DNA from: an uncultured Coriobacteriaceae bacterium
GTDB taxonomy: Bacteria > Actinomycetota > Coriobacteriia > Coriobacteriales > Eggerthellaceae
DNA length: 14,938 nucleotides
Reading direction: 5' to 3'
Assembly: GCA_900552365.1 (NCBI GenBank)
Contig: URZP01000032.1
Coordinates: 1-14,938 of the forward strand
Positions 1 through 6,753 of the stretch are shown here, piece after piece. Under the pieces are notes generated by a model. That model searched no databases. It worked only from the letters and a program-made list of their open reading frames with translations, and was not told the DNA's origin. A program made the translations under genes and the position numbers. Numbering within the stretch: position 1 is the first letter of the stretch; each line of letters opens with the position of its first letter.

Positions 1-43
1 GACGAGGAGTAACGCTCAGGTATAGATTCATCTATGCGATTCA

Positions 44-84
44 AAGGCTGCCGATTAGTGGAAACTGGTCGGCAGCCTTCTTTT
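44..84 (+). terminator. Rho-independent terminator of an upstream gene
   Basis: A perfect 11-bp stem (AAGGCTGCCGA at 44-54 with TCGGCAGCCTT at 69-79) closes a 14-base loop and runs into CTTTT. It must end a + strand transcript that enters from outside the window. One frame has a TAA at 10-12 after Asp-Glu-Glu, which may be the end of that gene, but 12 bases are too few to name it. The hairpin separates that gene from glmM. Confidence 0.85.
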
Positions 85-193
85 ATGTCGGAGCAAGACC
101 CTGATGGTAGTAAAATTAAAGGGTTATGATTCCGATTCAAGGGCGCCTGTTTCGGCGTTCTTTTGCATGCAACCGCAAGGAAGGGTGACGGAT

Positions 194-1552
194 ATGGCAA
201 GGCTTTTCGGAACCGATGGCGTGCGCGGTGTCGCGAACACCGAGCTCACCTGCGAAATCGCATATCGTCTCGGCCAGGCGGCCGTTAAATTCATGGGCAA
301 GAACATCATCATCGGCAAGGACACGCGTCTTTCGGGCGACATGCTCGAGAGCGCGGCTGCCGCGGGCATCATGAGCGCAGGCGGCACGGCGCTGCTGGCA
401 GGCATCATCCCCACTCCTGGCGTGGCCCTGCTGGTTCGCCATCTTCACGCCGCTGGCGGTATCGTGATCTCTGCATCTCACAACCCGCCCGAGTACAACG
501 GCATCAAGCTTTTCGATTCCGAGGGATTCAAGCTTCCCGATGCGGTTGAGGATGAGATCGAGGCGTTCGTTCGCCAAGGCGGTTTGGAGGGTCTTGCCGC
601 GCAGGGCGAAGAAGTAAACGCCATGCTTCCCGGCGATCAGGTTGGCGTTGCCATTCCCGTCGACGAGGCTGTCGACATCTATGTCGACCACGCGGTGTCC
701 AGCGTGCGCGCCCAGGGCATCGACTTCAAGGGGCTGCATATCGCGCTTGACGCCGGTCATGGCGCCTCTTCGCTTACCAGTGCTCGCGCTTTTGAGGAGC
801 TTGGCGCGAAGGTTACCGTCATCAATGATGATTTCAATGGCGTCGACATCAACGTCAAGTGCGGCTCTACCAACCTCGAGCCTCTTCATAAGCTCATGGA
901 GGAGTCTGGCGCCGATGTCGGCGTGGCTCACGACGGCGACGCCGATCGCGTCATGCTTGTCGCCAAGGATGGCACCGAGATCGACGGCGACATCATCGAG
1001 GCTGTGTGCGCGCTTGATATGCGTGATCGCGGCATTCTTTCCAACGACACCGTTGTTTCCACGGTTATGTGCAACCTCGGCTTTGTGAAGGCCATGGAGG
1101 CTCACGGCATCAAGGTTATCCAGACCAAGGTCGGCGATCGTTACGTGCTCGAGGAGATGCGCGCCAACGGGTATAGCATCGGCGGCGAGCAGTCGGGCCA
1201 TATGATCCTGCTCGAGCATAACTCCACGGGTGACGGCTTGATGACCGCTTGCCAGTTCCTTGCCGCTGTCGTTCGTTCGGGCAAGACCGTCGATCAGGCT
1301 GCGCAGGTGATGACTCATTATCCTCAGACGCTCATCAACGTTCATGTGAGGGACAAGCATGCCCTTGAGGGCAACGCCGAGATCGCCACTGCTGTCGCCG
1401 CTGCTGAAGCCGATCTTGCCGGCAATGGTCGTGTCCTTATCCGTCCTTCCGGTACCGAGCCCGTCGTTCGCGTGATGGTCGAGGCTTCCGACGCTGCGGC
1501 AGCCGAAAACGCCGCCAAGGCAATCGCAGAGGTTGTCGAGCGCGTTCTGTAG
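194..1552 (+). CDS. glmM: Phosphoglucosamine mutase GlmM
   Basis: Converts glucosamine-6-phosphate to glucosamine-1-phosphate in the cytoplasm, on the route to UDP-GlcNAc for peptidoglycan. The protein is 452 residues, the usual length for the family. It opens with the family start MARLFGTDGVRGVAN. The active phosphoserine loop SASHNP lies at 93-98, with Ser95 as the phospho-acceptor. The Mg-binding DGDADR is at 247-252, the sugar-binding GEQSGH at 331-336, and the C-terminal phosphate-binding RPSGTEP at 417-423. I chose the ATG at 194, not the in-frame ATG at 104, because GGAAGGGTG sits just upstream and the extra 30 residues are not family-like. A TATGAT at 125-130 could be its -10, but no good -35 is visible. 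It appears to be a single-gene unit between two terminators. Confidence 0.97.
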   Translation: MARLFGTDGVRGVANTELTCEIAYRLGQAAVKFMGKNIIIGKDTRLSGDMLESAAAAGIMSAGGTALLAGIIPTPGVALLVRHLHAAGGIVISASHNPPEYNGIKLFDSEGFKLPDAVEDEIEAFVRQGGLEGLAAQGEEVNAMLPGDQVGVAIPVDEAVDIYVDHAVSSVRAQGIDFKGLHIALDAGHGASSLTSARAFEELGAKVTVINDDFNGVDINVKCGSTNLEPLHKLMEESGADVGVAHDGDADRVMLVAKDGTEIDGDIIEAVCALDMRDRGILSNDTVVSTVMCNLGFVKAMEAHGIKVIQTKVGDRYVLEEMRANGYSIGGEQSGHMILLEHNSTGDGLMTACQFLAAVVRSGKTVDQAAQVMTHYPQTLINVHVRDKHALEGNAEIATAVAAAEADLAGNGRVLIRPSGTEPVVRVMVEASDAAAAENAAKAIAEVVERVL

Positions 1553-1581
1553 CGTCGCGGCGTTGCATCCTTAACAAGTTC

Positions 1582-1615
1582 GAGCCAGCGCTTCCGAGTG
1601 CTGGCTCATTTTCTA
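1582..1615 (+). terminator. Terminator of glmM
   Basis: GAGCCAGC (1582-1589) pairs with GCTGGCTC (1600-1607). The stem extends inward by a G-T wobble and two more pairs to a small loop, and ATTTTCTATTT follows. It lies 30 bases after the glmM stop and faces +, consistent with ending the glmM transcript before the convergent lipoprotein gene. Confidence 0.85.
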
Positions 1616-1650
1616 TTTGGTGGGCATTTTAGAGTGAGAATGAGTGCGCC

Positions 1651-1690
1651 CGAAACTAAACGACGCCCCGGATTTCTCCAGGGCGTCGTT
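1651..1690 (-). terminator. Terminator of the lipoprotein gene
   Basis: A 10-bp stem (AACGACGCCC at 1659-1668 with GGGCGTCGTT at 1681-1690) is followed on the minus strand by a T-rich run (TTTAGTTT). It is about 50 bases beyond the stop of the lipoprotein gene at 1742. With the glmM terminator it insulates the two convergent genes. Confidence 0.8.
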
Positions 1691-1741
1691 GTTGTGCCGG
1701 TCGGCTGTTTCAGTAAAGCTCCGTGCTTGTTTCAGCTTGCG

Positions 1742-2554
1742 TTACTCCAGCGTCAGGGGGAAGGTGAGGATCGTGTCCAGGGTGTCGCTGTCGCAGATCT
1801 CCAGTTCGCCCTTGACGTTTACCAGTTCGCTGAGGTCCTTGACTTTGTCAGTCGAGAAGCTGACGAAAGTCTCGGCGTAGGCGCCAGGCTGAACCGTCTC
1901 GTAGTAGAAGGGCTCGCACATCTTGCCGTTGACAACCCACGTGCCGTAGACGGTGGTGATATCGAACGCGGCGTCGCTCTTGTTCTCAACCTTGATGGTG
2001 TAACCGCAGCTGTCGACCCAGTCCTTCTTCTTGTCGATAACGGTGACCTTGGCGATCTCGTTGTCCAGGACAACCTTGTCGATGGAGATCACTTCTTGGT
2101 CGGCGGTGGCGCTGCTGCCGGAATCGCCGCTGGCGCTACCGAAATCAGCAGCCTTGATTTCCTTGGGCTCGTCGGAAACCTTCTTGAATTTCATGACGTC
2201 GCCCTCAACGTCGATGGAAAGCACGCCGTCGTTCAGGGTGCAGGTGATCTCGTCGCCTTCGGCTTTCAGAACGACCTTGTCGGCGGAGGTTGCTTTCCAG
2301 GTGCCGTCAATGGTCTCGCCGAACATGCCGATCTTGAAGGAATCGTCGTCCTGGAATACCAGTTCGACGTTCAGACCGAATGCCTTCATCATATCGATGT
2401 CATCTTGGCTGGTGCCGGTGATCTCGGTGACTTCCCACGTGCCGACGACGGCCTTCTTCCACTCGGCGCTCTTATCGCCGCCGCAGCCGACCAGAGCCAA
2501 GCAAAGAGTTGCCACGCATGCTATGGCGGCGAATATCTTCAACTTTGATTTCAT
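1742..2554 (-). CDS. Two-domain lipoprotein of unknown function
   Basis: Secreted lipoprotein of 270 residues. It has a basic start (MKSKLK), a hydrophobic stretch at about 7-22 and the lipobox Leu-Val-Gly-Cys at 21-24, so Cys24 should be lipidated and the protein held on the outer face of the membrane. Residues 35-130 look like a small lipocalin-like beta domain: it opens GTWEV, has a second DGTWKA, and ends in short strands. A Ser/Gly/Ala-rich linker lies at about 138-152. The rest (about 155-270) reads as an immunoglobulin-like beta domain with alternating strands, a pattern common in Gram-positive surface lipoproteins. AAAGGAAG sits 7 bases before the ATG. A terminator separates it from ppk1 upstream, so it should have its own promoter, but I see no convincing one. 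No enzyme motif is visible; ligand binding is a guess from the fold. Confidence 0.9.
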   Translation of the reverse strand: MKSKLKIFAAIACVATLCLALVGCGGDKSAEWKKAVVGTWEVTEITGTSQDDIDMMKAFGLNVELVFQDDDSFKIGMFGETIDGTWKATSADKVVLKAEGDEITCTLNDGVLSIDVEGDVMKFKKVSDEPKEIKAADFGSASGDSGSSATADQEVISIDKVVLDNEIAKVTVIDKKKDWVDSCGYTIKVENKSDAAFDITTVYGTWVVNGKMCEPFYYETVQPGAYAETFVSFSTDKVKDLSELVNVKGELEICDSDTLDTILTFPLTLE

Positions 2555-2724
2555 AGTGCACTTCCTTTCCCCGTAGTCCGTATCGCTCTTTATCGTTGAG
2601 CTATTTGCTAACCCAATGATGCCGAAAACAAGGGAGAGGAGGAACGGCCACGTGGCTCAGAGCAGTGGCGCGATTGACACCGCGCGTCCTGTTTTTGCGG
2701 GAACGATCGAAACGGATAGGTTTC

Positions 2725-2768
2725 GCAAAACAAAACGCCTCGTCTCCCAGATACGGGAAACGAGGCGT
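2725..2768 (-). terminator. Terminator of ppk1
   Basis: ACGCCTCG (2735-2742) pairs with CGAGGCGT (2761-2768). An inner stem with one mismatch (CCC at 2746-2748 with GGG at 2755-2757) lengthens the hairpin. On the minus strand it runs into TTTTGTTTTG, an excellent terminator tail, 26 bases after the ppk1 stop. Confidence 0.88.
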
Positions 2769-2794
2769 GCGGCAGCCGTTCAGCAGTTGCCGAG

Positions 2795-5443
2795 CTATTT
2801 GCGGCCGAAGAGGCGCGAGAGGAACCCGAAGCGCTTCTTTTTGGGAATAGGCACGATCTGCGGCTTCTGGTCAATGAAACTGGGCGTTTTCGGGGGAACC
2901 GAGGACGCGGGCGCGAAGATCGTGGGGCTGTCTTCGGTGTCGACGGGTTGCGCCTTGGGGGTCCGAGCGGCGGCGGCAGGAGCGGGAGCCGGGGTGGGCT
3001 CGGGTTCGATCGGCACAGCGACCGTTGCCTCCGTTGCGGCAACCACGTTGTCAGGTGCGGACGTCGTCGACTGAGTGGCTGCGGCGACGGATTCCGCTGC
3101 GGGCTCCGAGTTGAATTCAGGACCAGGCTCTGCGGCTTTTTGAGCGACATGCTCGTGCTGCTTGGCCTTGTTCGCCATGCGTATCGCAGCGTCGATGGCT
3201 GCGTCTTTCTGACGTCGCACAGCTTCCTGGATCTCGAAGACCTGCGAGTCGAAGTATTCGTCGCCGTTTTCGCTGCAAACGCCCACGCACGTTCCAAGCG
3301 GCGTGTACGTGCCGTCGGGGAGCAACTCGCGCAGCTTGGCAGTGTCCTTCAGGGACGTATGGATATAGTCCAGGATGCGCGTGCGGATGTCGTTGTTGAA
3401 AATCGGCCAGGCGATTTCCACGCGCTTGCTCATGTTGCGCGTCATGAGGTCGGCGCTGGACAGGTACATCTTGATATCGTCGCCGACGCCGAAGCAGTAG
3501 ATGCGGCTGTGCTCAAGCAGCTTGCCAACGATCGAGTACACGTGAACGTTCTCGGTGTAGCCCTTCACCTGCGGGATCAGGCAGCAGATGCCGCGAACCA
3601 GCATGGTGACGGGAACGCCTGCCTGCGACGCCTCGGCGATCTTGCGGATGATCTTGGTGTCGGTGACCGAGTTGGTTTTCAGGAAGACTCCGCATGGTTT
3701 GCCCTCGCGTGCCTTCGCCATTTCCTGGTCAAGCAGCTCGATGATCCTTGGCTCGATCTGCAGCGGTGCAACCTGCAGGTACTCGTAGTTGTCCGAGATG
3801 TTCTCGAGTGCCATGTTGCGGAAGAACTCAACGGCATCGCGACCGAAGCCCTTGTCGGTGGTGATGAAGGACAGGTCGGTGTAGAGCTTGGCGGTTTTCT
3901 CGTTGTAATTGCCTGTGCCCAGCTGTGTGATGTGCTGGACGCCATCGGCGGTCTGGCGCGTTATGCAGCAGATCTTGGAATGGACCTTGTAGTACTCGAA
4001 TCCGTAGATGACGTTGCAGCCGGCTTCCTCGAATCGCTGCGACCACTCGATGTTGTTCGCCTCGTCGAAGCGTGCGCGCAGCTCGAACAGGGCGGTGACT
4101 TCCTTGCCGTTCTCGGCGGCGGCGATAAGCGCCTCGGCGAGATGCGACTGGCGGGCCAAGCGGTACAAGGTGATCTTGATGGAGATGACCGACGGGTCAG
4201 TCGATGCCTCTTTAAGAAGCTGAACGAACGGATCCATGCTCTCGTAGGGGTACATCAGCAGGGTTTCGTGCTCGGCGACCTGATCGATGATGGGCCTGTT
4301 GCGGTCGAGACACGACGGCCACTGCGGCGTGAACGCGGGGTCGGCCAGCTTCAGGCGTTTCTTCTCGGGGACGTTGTCGCCTAAGCCCCAGGTGTACCCA
4401 AGGTCAAGCGGCACGGTGGTTTCGAAAACCTGATAGCGTTGAAGGTTCAAGCGCTTAAGAAGCAGCTTTTCCATGACGGGCGACAAGGGCGACTCGCATT
4501 CCAGGCGCACGGGGGCCAGGCGCGTGCGCTGGCGCAGCAGGTGCTTCATGTTCTCGCGGTAGTCCTCGTCGGCGCCGTCCTCCATGCGCGTGGTGTCAAG
4601 GTCGGCGTTGCGCGTGACGCAGATGACGTTCACGTGCTTGATGTTGTACATCGAGAAGATGTCCTGGGCGAACATCTCAATGACATGCTCGAGCAAGACG
4701 AACTCGAAGCCCTTTCCGGGCACCTGGATGACGCGCTTGCATTGGTGAGGCAGGGGGATGAGGCCCAAAACCACGCCGTTTGCGCCCTTTTCCTTCTTCT
4801 TTTTCTTCTTTTTCTTGGCGTCGGCTTCCTTGGCGTTGTTGTTCTCGACGGCAAGGTCCTCGTCAAGGCGCACGATGATGTAGATCTTCCCGTTCTCAAG
4901 GTGCGGGAAGGGATGGCGTGCGTTGATGATCTGCGGCGACAGGAAGGGCTCGATGTTGTCGCGCATGTAATCGGCAAGGAAATCGCGCTGCTCGTCCGTC
5001 AGGTCGGCGGGGCGCAGGTGGCTGACGCCTTCGGCGGCAAGTTTCAGGCGAAGCTCCTCGTAATTGCTTTCATACAGTGGGTACAGCTCGTGGCAGCGGC
5101 GGTAAATGGCAAGCAGCTGTTCTTCGGGCGTCATGTTGGTTTTCGAATCGCGAATCGGCGGCTCGATGTAGGACAGGTGGGTAAGGCGGCCGACGCGAAC
5201 CGTGAAGAACTGCTGTAGGTTGCTCCAGGAGGTGGAGATGAAGTTCAAGCGCGCCAGAAGGGGAACCGATGGGTCGGCGCCTTGGTCAAGAACGCGTTGG
5301 TTGAACGTGAGCCACGAAAGCTCGCGGTTCTGCATGAAATTGACGTCGCCCTGGGCGTTGTTTCTGGCAAGATCCTCGCTGAATTCGTTTTCCTGCGCAT
5401 CGAGGAGGCCCAACCCGTTCTTGTCGGTGGTTGCATCATCCAT
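2795..5443 (-). CDS. ppk1: Polyphosphate kinase PPK1 with long C-terminal extension
   Basis: Reversibly polymerises the gamma-phosphate of ATP into polyphosphate. The protein is 882 residues against about 690-720 for typical PPK1. N-domain: NRELSWLTFNQRVL at 39-52. The catalytic phospholipase-D-like halves hold ALFELRARFDEANNIEW (451-467), KVHSK with His488 (the phosphorylated His435 of E. coli), GTGNYNEKTAKLYTD (509-523) and HSRIY with His645 (E. coli His592). At the position of E. coli His454 there is Gln507. An insert at 201-222 carries eight lysines in a row. After about residue 735 a charged helix leads to a Pro/Ala/Thr-rich tail (770-865) ending in Lys-Lys-Lys-Arg-Phe-Gly-Phe-Leu-Ser-Arg-Leu-Phe-Gly-Arg-Lys. 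I chose the ATG at 5443 because GAAGGAG lies 6 bases upstream; an in-frame ATG at 5494 has no such site. It lies 151 bases downstream of ppx on the same strand and may be co-transcribed with it. Confidence 0.96.
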   Translation of the reverse strand: MDDATTDKNGLGLLDAQENEFSEDLARNNAQGDVNFMQNRELSWLTFNQRVLDQGADPSVPLLARLNFISTSWSNLQQFFTVRVGRLTHLSYIEPPIRDSKTNMTPEEQLLAIYRRCHELYPLYESNYEELRLKLAAEGVSHLRPADLTDEQRDFLADYMRDNIEPFLSPQIINARHPFPHLENGKIYIIVRLDEDLAVENNNAKEADAKKKKKKKKEKGANGVVLGLIPLPHQCKRVIQVPGKGFEFVLLEHVIEMFAQDIFSMYNIKHVNVICVTRNADLDTTRMEDGADEDYRENMKHLLRQRTRLAPVRLECESPLSPVMEKLLLKRLNLQRYQVFETTVPLDLGYTWGLGDNVPEKKRLKLADPAFTPQWPSCLDRNRPIIDQVAEHETLLMYPYESMDPFVQLLKEASTDPSVISIKITLYRLARQSHLAEALIAAAENGKEVTALFELRARFDEANNIEWSQRFEEAGCNVIYGFEYYKVHSKICCITRQTADGVQHITQLGTGNYNEKTAKLYTDLSFITTDKGFGRDAVEFFRNMALENISDNYEYLQVAPLQIEPRIIELLDQEMAKAREGKPCGVFLKTNSVTDTKIIRKIAEASQAGVPVTMLVRGICCLIPQVKGYTENVHVYSIVGKLLEHSRIYCFGVGDDIKMYLSSADLMTRNMSKRVEIAWPIFNNDIRTRILDYIHTSLKDTAKLRELLPDGTYTPLGTCVGVCSENGDEYFDSQVFEIQEAVRRQKDAAIDAAIRMANKAKQHEHVAQKAAEPGPEFNSEPAAESVAAATQSTTSAPDNVVAATEATVAVPIEPEPTPAPAPAAAARTPKAQPVDTEDSPTIFAPASSVPPKTPSFIDQKPQIVPIPKKKRFGFLSRLFGRK

Positions 5444-5465
5444 GGCGGTCTCCTTCGTTTGATGG

Positions 5466-5492
5466 TTTCGGCGACCGAAAATGGCGATCGCC
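5466..5492 (-). repeat. Two adjacent inverted repeats in the ppk1 leader
   Basis: TTTCGG-CGA-CCGAAA (5466-5480) is a perfect dyad with 6-base arms, and GGCGATCGCC (5483-5492) is a perfect 10-base palindrome 2 bases further on. Both lie 23-49 bases upstream of the ppk1 start. They could form leader hairpins or an operator. No protein can be assigned. Confidence 0.5.
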
Positions 5493-5500
5493 ACACTTTT

Positions 5501-5506
5501 ATTTTA
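5501..5506 (-). promoter_or_regulatory. Possible -10 element for ppk1
   Basis: Minus-strand TAAAAT is a 5/6 match to TATAAT, in an AT-rich patch upstream of the two ppk1 leader dyads. No good -35 is found 16-18 bases further up, and there is no TGn extension. It would allow ppk1 to be made apart from ppx, but the evidence is weak. Confidence 0.27.
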
Positions 5507-5594
5507 GCGCAATAATGTGCTTTCGCAGGCACCTTCGGAGCGCTTCAAGCCCTGTTGGGATTCTTTTTACGGGACGTTTGCCCAGCAGTGCGCA

Positions 5595-6542
5595 TTAAGC
5601 CTCAGGATCGGCCACTTCGGCTTCAAGCATGCGCGTGATCAGGTAGCCCTCGCGGATGCCGCACTTGCAGACGCGAAGCGACGATGCGCCCAAACGGTGC
5701 ATGACCTCCGACAGGATGGTGCAGCCGGGCGTAAGCGTGTGGATTCGCTCGGGGGCCGCTGCGATAGCCTGTCTCGCATAGGCGCTGGGGTCCTTGACGC
5801 ATTTCTTCAGAAGAGCGTCGACGTCGGTGGGCAGGATGATTTTGGGGCGAACGCGGTCCTCGCTTTCGACGGCCATCATCTTCGCGGCCGCGCGCACGCT
5901 GCCGCCGATGCCGTACAGCGTTTGCGCCTGATAATCGTCGGGGTTCAGCACGGTGCGCATCTTGTCCTCGAACGACTCGCGGATCGTCAGCATCTCTTCT
6001 TCGGTGGGCAGGATGTTCTTGACGTAGCCGGTGTAGGAGCACAGCGAACCCTGGGGGACGCTTTGAAAGATTTGCGGCTTGCCGTCGTTGATCAGGGTGA
6101 GTTCGGTCGAGCCGCCGCCGATGTCGACGGTCACCCCGTTTTTGATGAGTGTCTCGCTGCTGGCGCCGGCAAAGCCCAGAAGTGCCTCGTCTTCGCCTGA
6201 GATCAGGTTGATCTTGCAGCCGGCGCCTTTTTCGATTGCCTCGATGGCCTCGGCGCTGTTTTGGGCGTTCCTCAGGACGGCCGTCGCGAACACGTCGATG
6301 CGCTTGCATTTGAAATACGAGGCATGCTTCAAATGCGACTTGATGGTGGAAGTTGCCTTCTTGATGCCGGCAGGGGTGAAGACGCCCTCCGAAACGTAGG
6401 CGGCAAGTCCGGCCATCACCTTGTCGTTGGCAAGGCTCGAGAAATCACTGCGTCGATACGCCTTTTGACTGTCGTTCGGGACGGAATAAACGACGAGGCG
6501 GATCGAGTTCGAGCCGACGTCGATGACAGCGTAATTGGCCAT
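5595..6542 (-). CDS. ppx: Exopolyphosphatase / pppGpp phosphatase family protein (Ppx/GppA)
   Basis: Hydrolyses terminal phosphates of polyphosphate, and in some family members pppGpp. The protein is 315 residues: it has only the two ASKHA-fold domains and lacks the HD-like C-terminal domains of the roughly 500-residue E. coli enzymes, like many short actinobacterial Ppx. First phosphate loop DVGSNSIRL at 8-16, ATAVLRNAQN at 86-95, and ISGEDEALLGF at 114-124, where Glu119 aligns with the catalytic Glu121 of E. coli PPX. DIGGGSTEL is at 140-148, and a later GIGGS loop is present. I chose the ATG at 6542 because AAGGAT lies about 6 bases upstream and the family start (MANYAVIDVGSNS) begins there. 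It precedes ppk1 on the same strand and diverges from the polyphosphate:AMP phosphotransferase gene, so polyphosphate is the likelier substrate. A pppGpp role cannot be excluded. Confidence 0.94.
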   Translation of the reverse strand: MANYAVIDVGSNSIRLVVYSVPNDSQKAYRRSDFSSLANDKVMAGLAAYVSEGVFTPAGIKKATSTIKSHLKHASYFKCKRIDVFATAVLRNAQNSAEAIEAIEKGAGCKINLISGEDEALLGFAGASSETLIKNGVTVDIGGGSTELTLINDGKPQIFQSVPQGSLCSYTGYVKNILPTEEEMLTIRESFEDKMRTVLNPDDYQAQTLYGIGGSVRAAAKMMAVESEDRVRPKIILPTDVDALLKKCVKDPSAYARQAIAAAPERIHTLTPGCTILSEVMHRLGASSLRVCKCGIREGYLITRMLEAEVADPEA

Positions 6543-6581
6543 GAGGATCCTTCGGATGCGTTGCTTTGACAATTCGGTTTC

Positions 6582-6587
6582 ATTGTA
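6582..6587 (-). promoter_or_regulatory. Possible -10 element for ppx
   Basis: Minus-strand TACAAT is a 5/6 match to TATAAT and lies about 40 bases before the ppx start, which leaves a leader of roughly 33 bases. No good -35 is seen. The inverted repeat at 6590-6605 fills the space where the spacer would be. Confidence 0.38.
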
Positions 6588-6589
6588 GG

Positions 6590-6605
6590 CAAGCGCCGTC
6601 GCTTG
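6590..6605. repeat. Inverted repeat next to the ppx promoter (operator candidate)
   Basis: CAAGCG-CCGT-CGCTTG is a perfect dyad with 6-base arms, just upstream of the ppx -10 candidate. Its place in the -35/-10 spacer is typical of a repressor site. No regulator gene is in the window. Confidence 0.45.
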
Positions 6606-6715
6606 TTGGTGTTGAGGCGATGGGTTTCCGCGTTTGACGGGATTTCGTCGCATTGCCGACGGCGTTTACGGGCGTCTTACAAACGAAACGATGCTGCGCT
6701 AATCCGCATGGGCGG

Positions 6716-6724
6716 TGGTATGAT
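6716..6724 (+). promoter_or_regulatory. Extended -10 promoter of the polyphosphate:AMP phosphotransferase gene
   Basis: TGG-TATGAT is an extended -10 (TGn) with a 5/6 hexamer and no clear -35, which fits the extended type. Transcription would start near 6731, leaving a leader of about 23 bases with the ribosome site GAAGGAAAGGGG (6738-6749) before the ATG at 6754. Confidence 0.5.
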
Positions 6725-6753
6725 CGGGAAAATGCTGAAGGAAAGGGGCGCGT

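Noticed and set aside
137..1360. 407-codon minus-strand frame opposite glmM
   Set aside because: Shadow of glmM, with no ribosome site or recognisable domain.
2647..2656. GCCACGTGGC palindrome as an operator for the lipoprotein gene
   Set aside because: It is an isolated 10-base palindrome about 90 bases upstream with no promoter placed near it; chance occurrence is easy.
2708..2725. CGAAAC-ggatag-GTTTCG hairpin between ppk1 and the lipoprotein gene as a second terminator
   Set aside because: No T-run follows on either strand in the right place, and the hairpin at 2735-2768 already serves.
2948..4384. Long open frame on the plus strand opposite ppk1
   Set aside because: Antisense shadow of ppk1; the product shows no domain and is composition-biased.
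4785..4818. Possible ribosomal slippage at the A-rich lysine run in ppk1
   Set aside because: The in-frame codons give G-AAA-AAG, not the A-AAA-AAG heptamer. No alternative product is needed, since the main frame encodes a full PPK1.
5483..5492. GGCGATCGCC as a HIP1-type repeated palindrome
   Set aside because: I noticed only this one copy in the window, and HIP1 repetition is a cyanobacterial feature.
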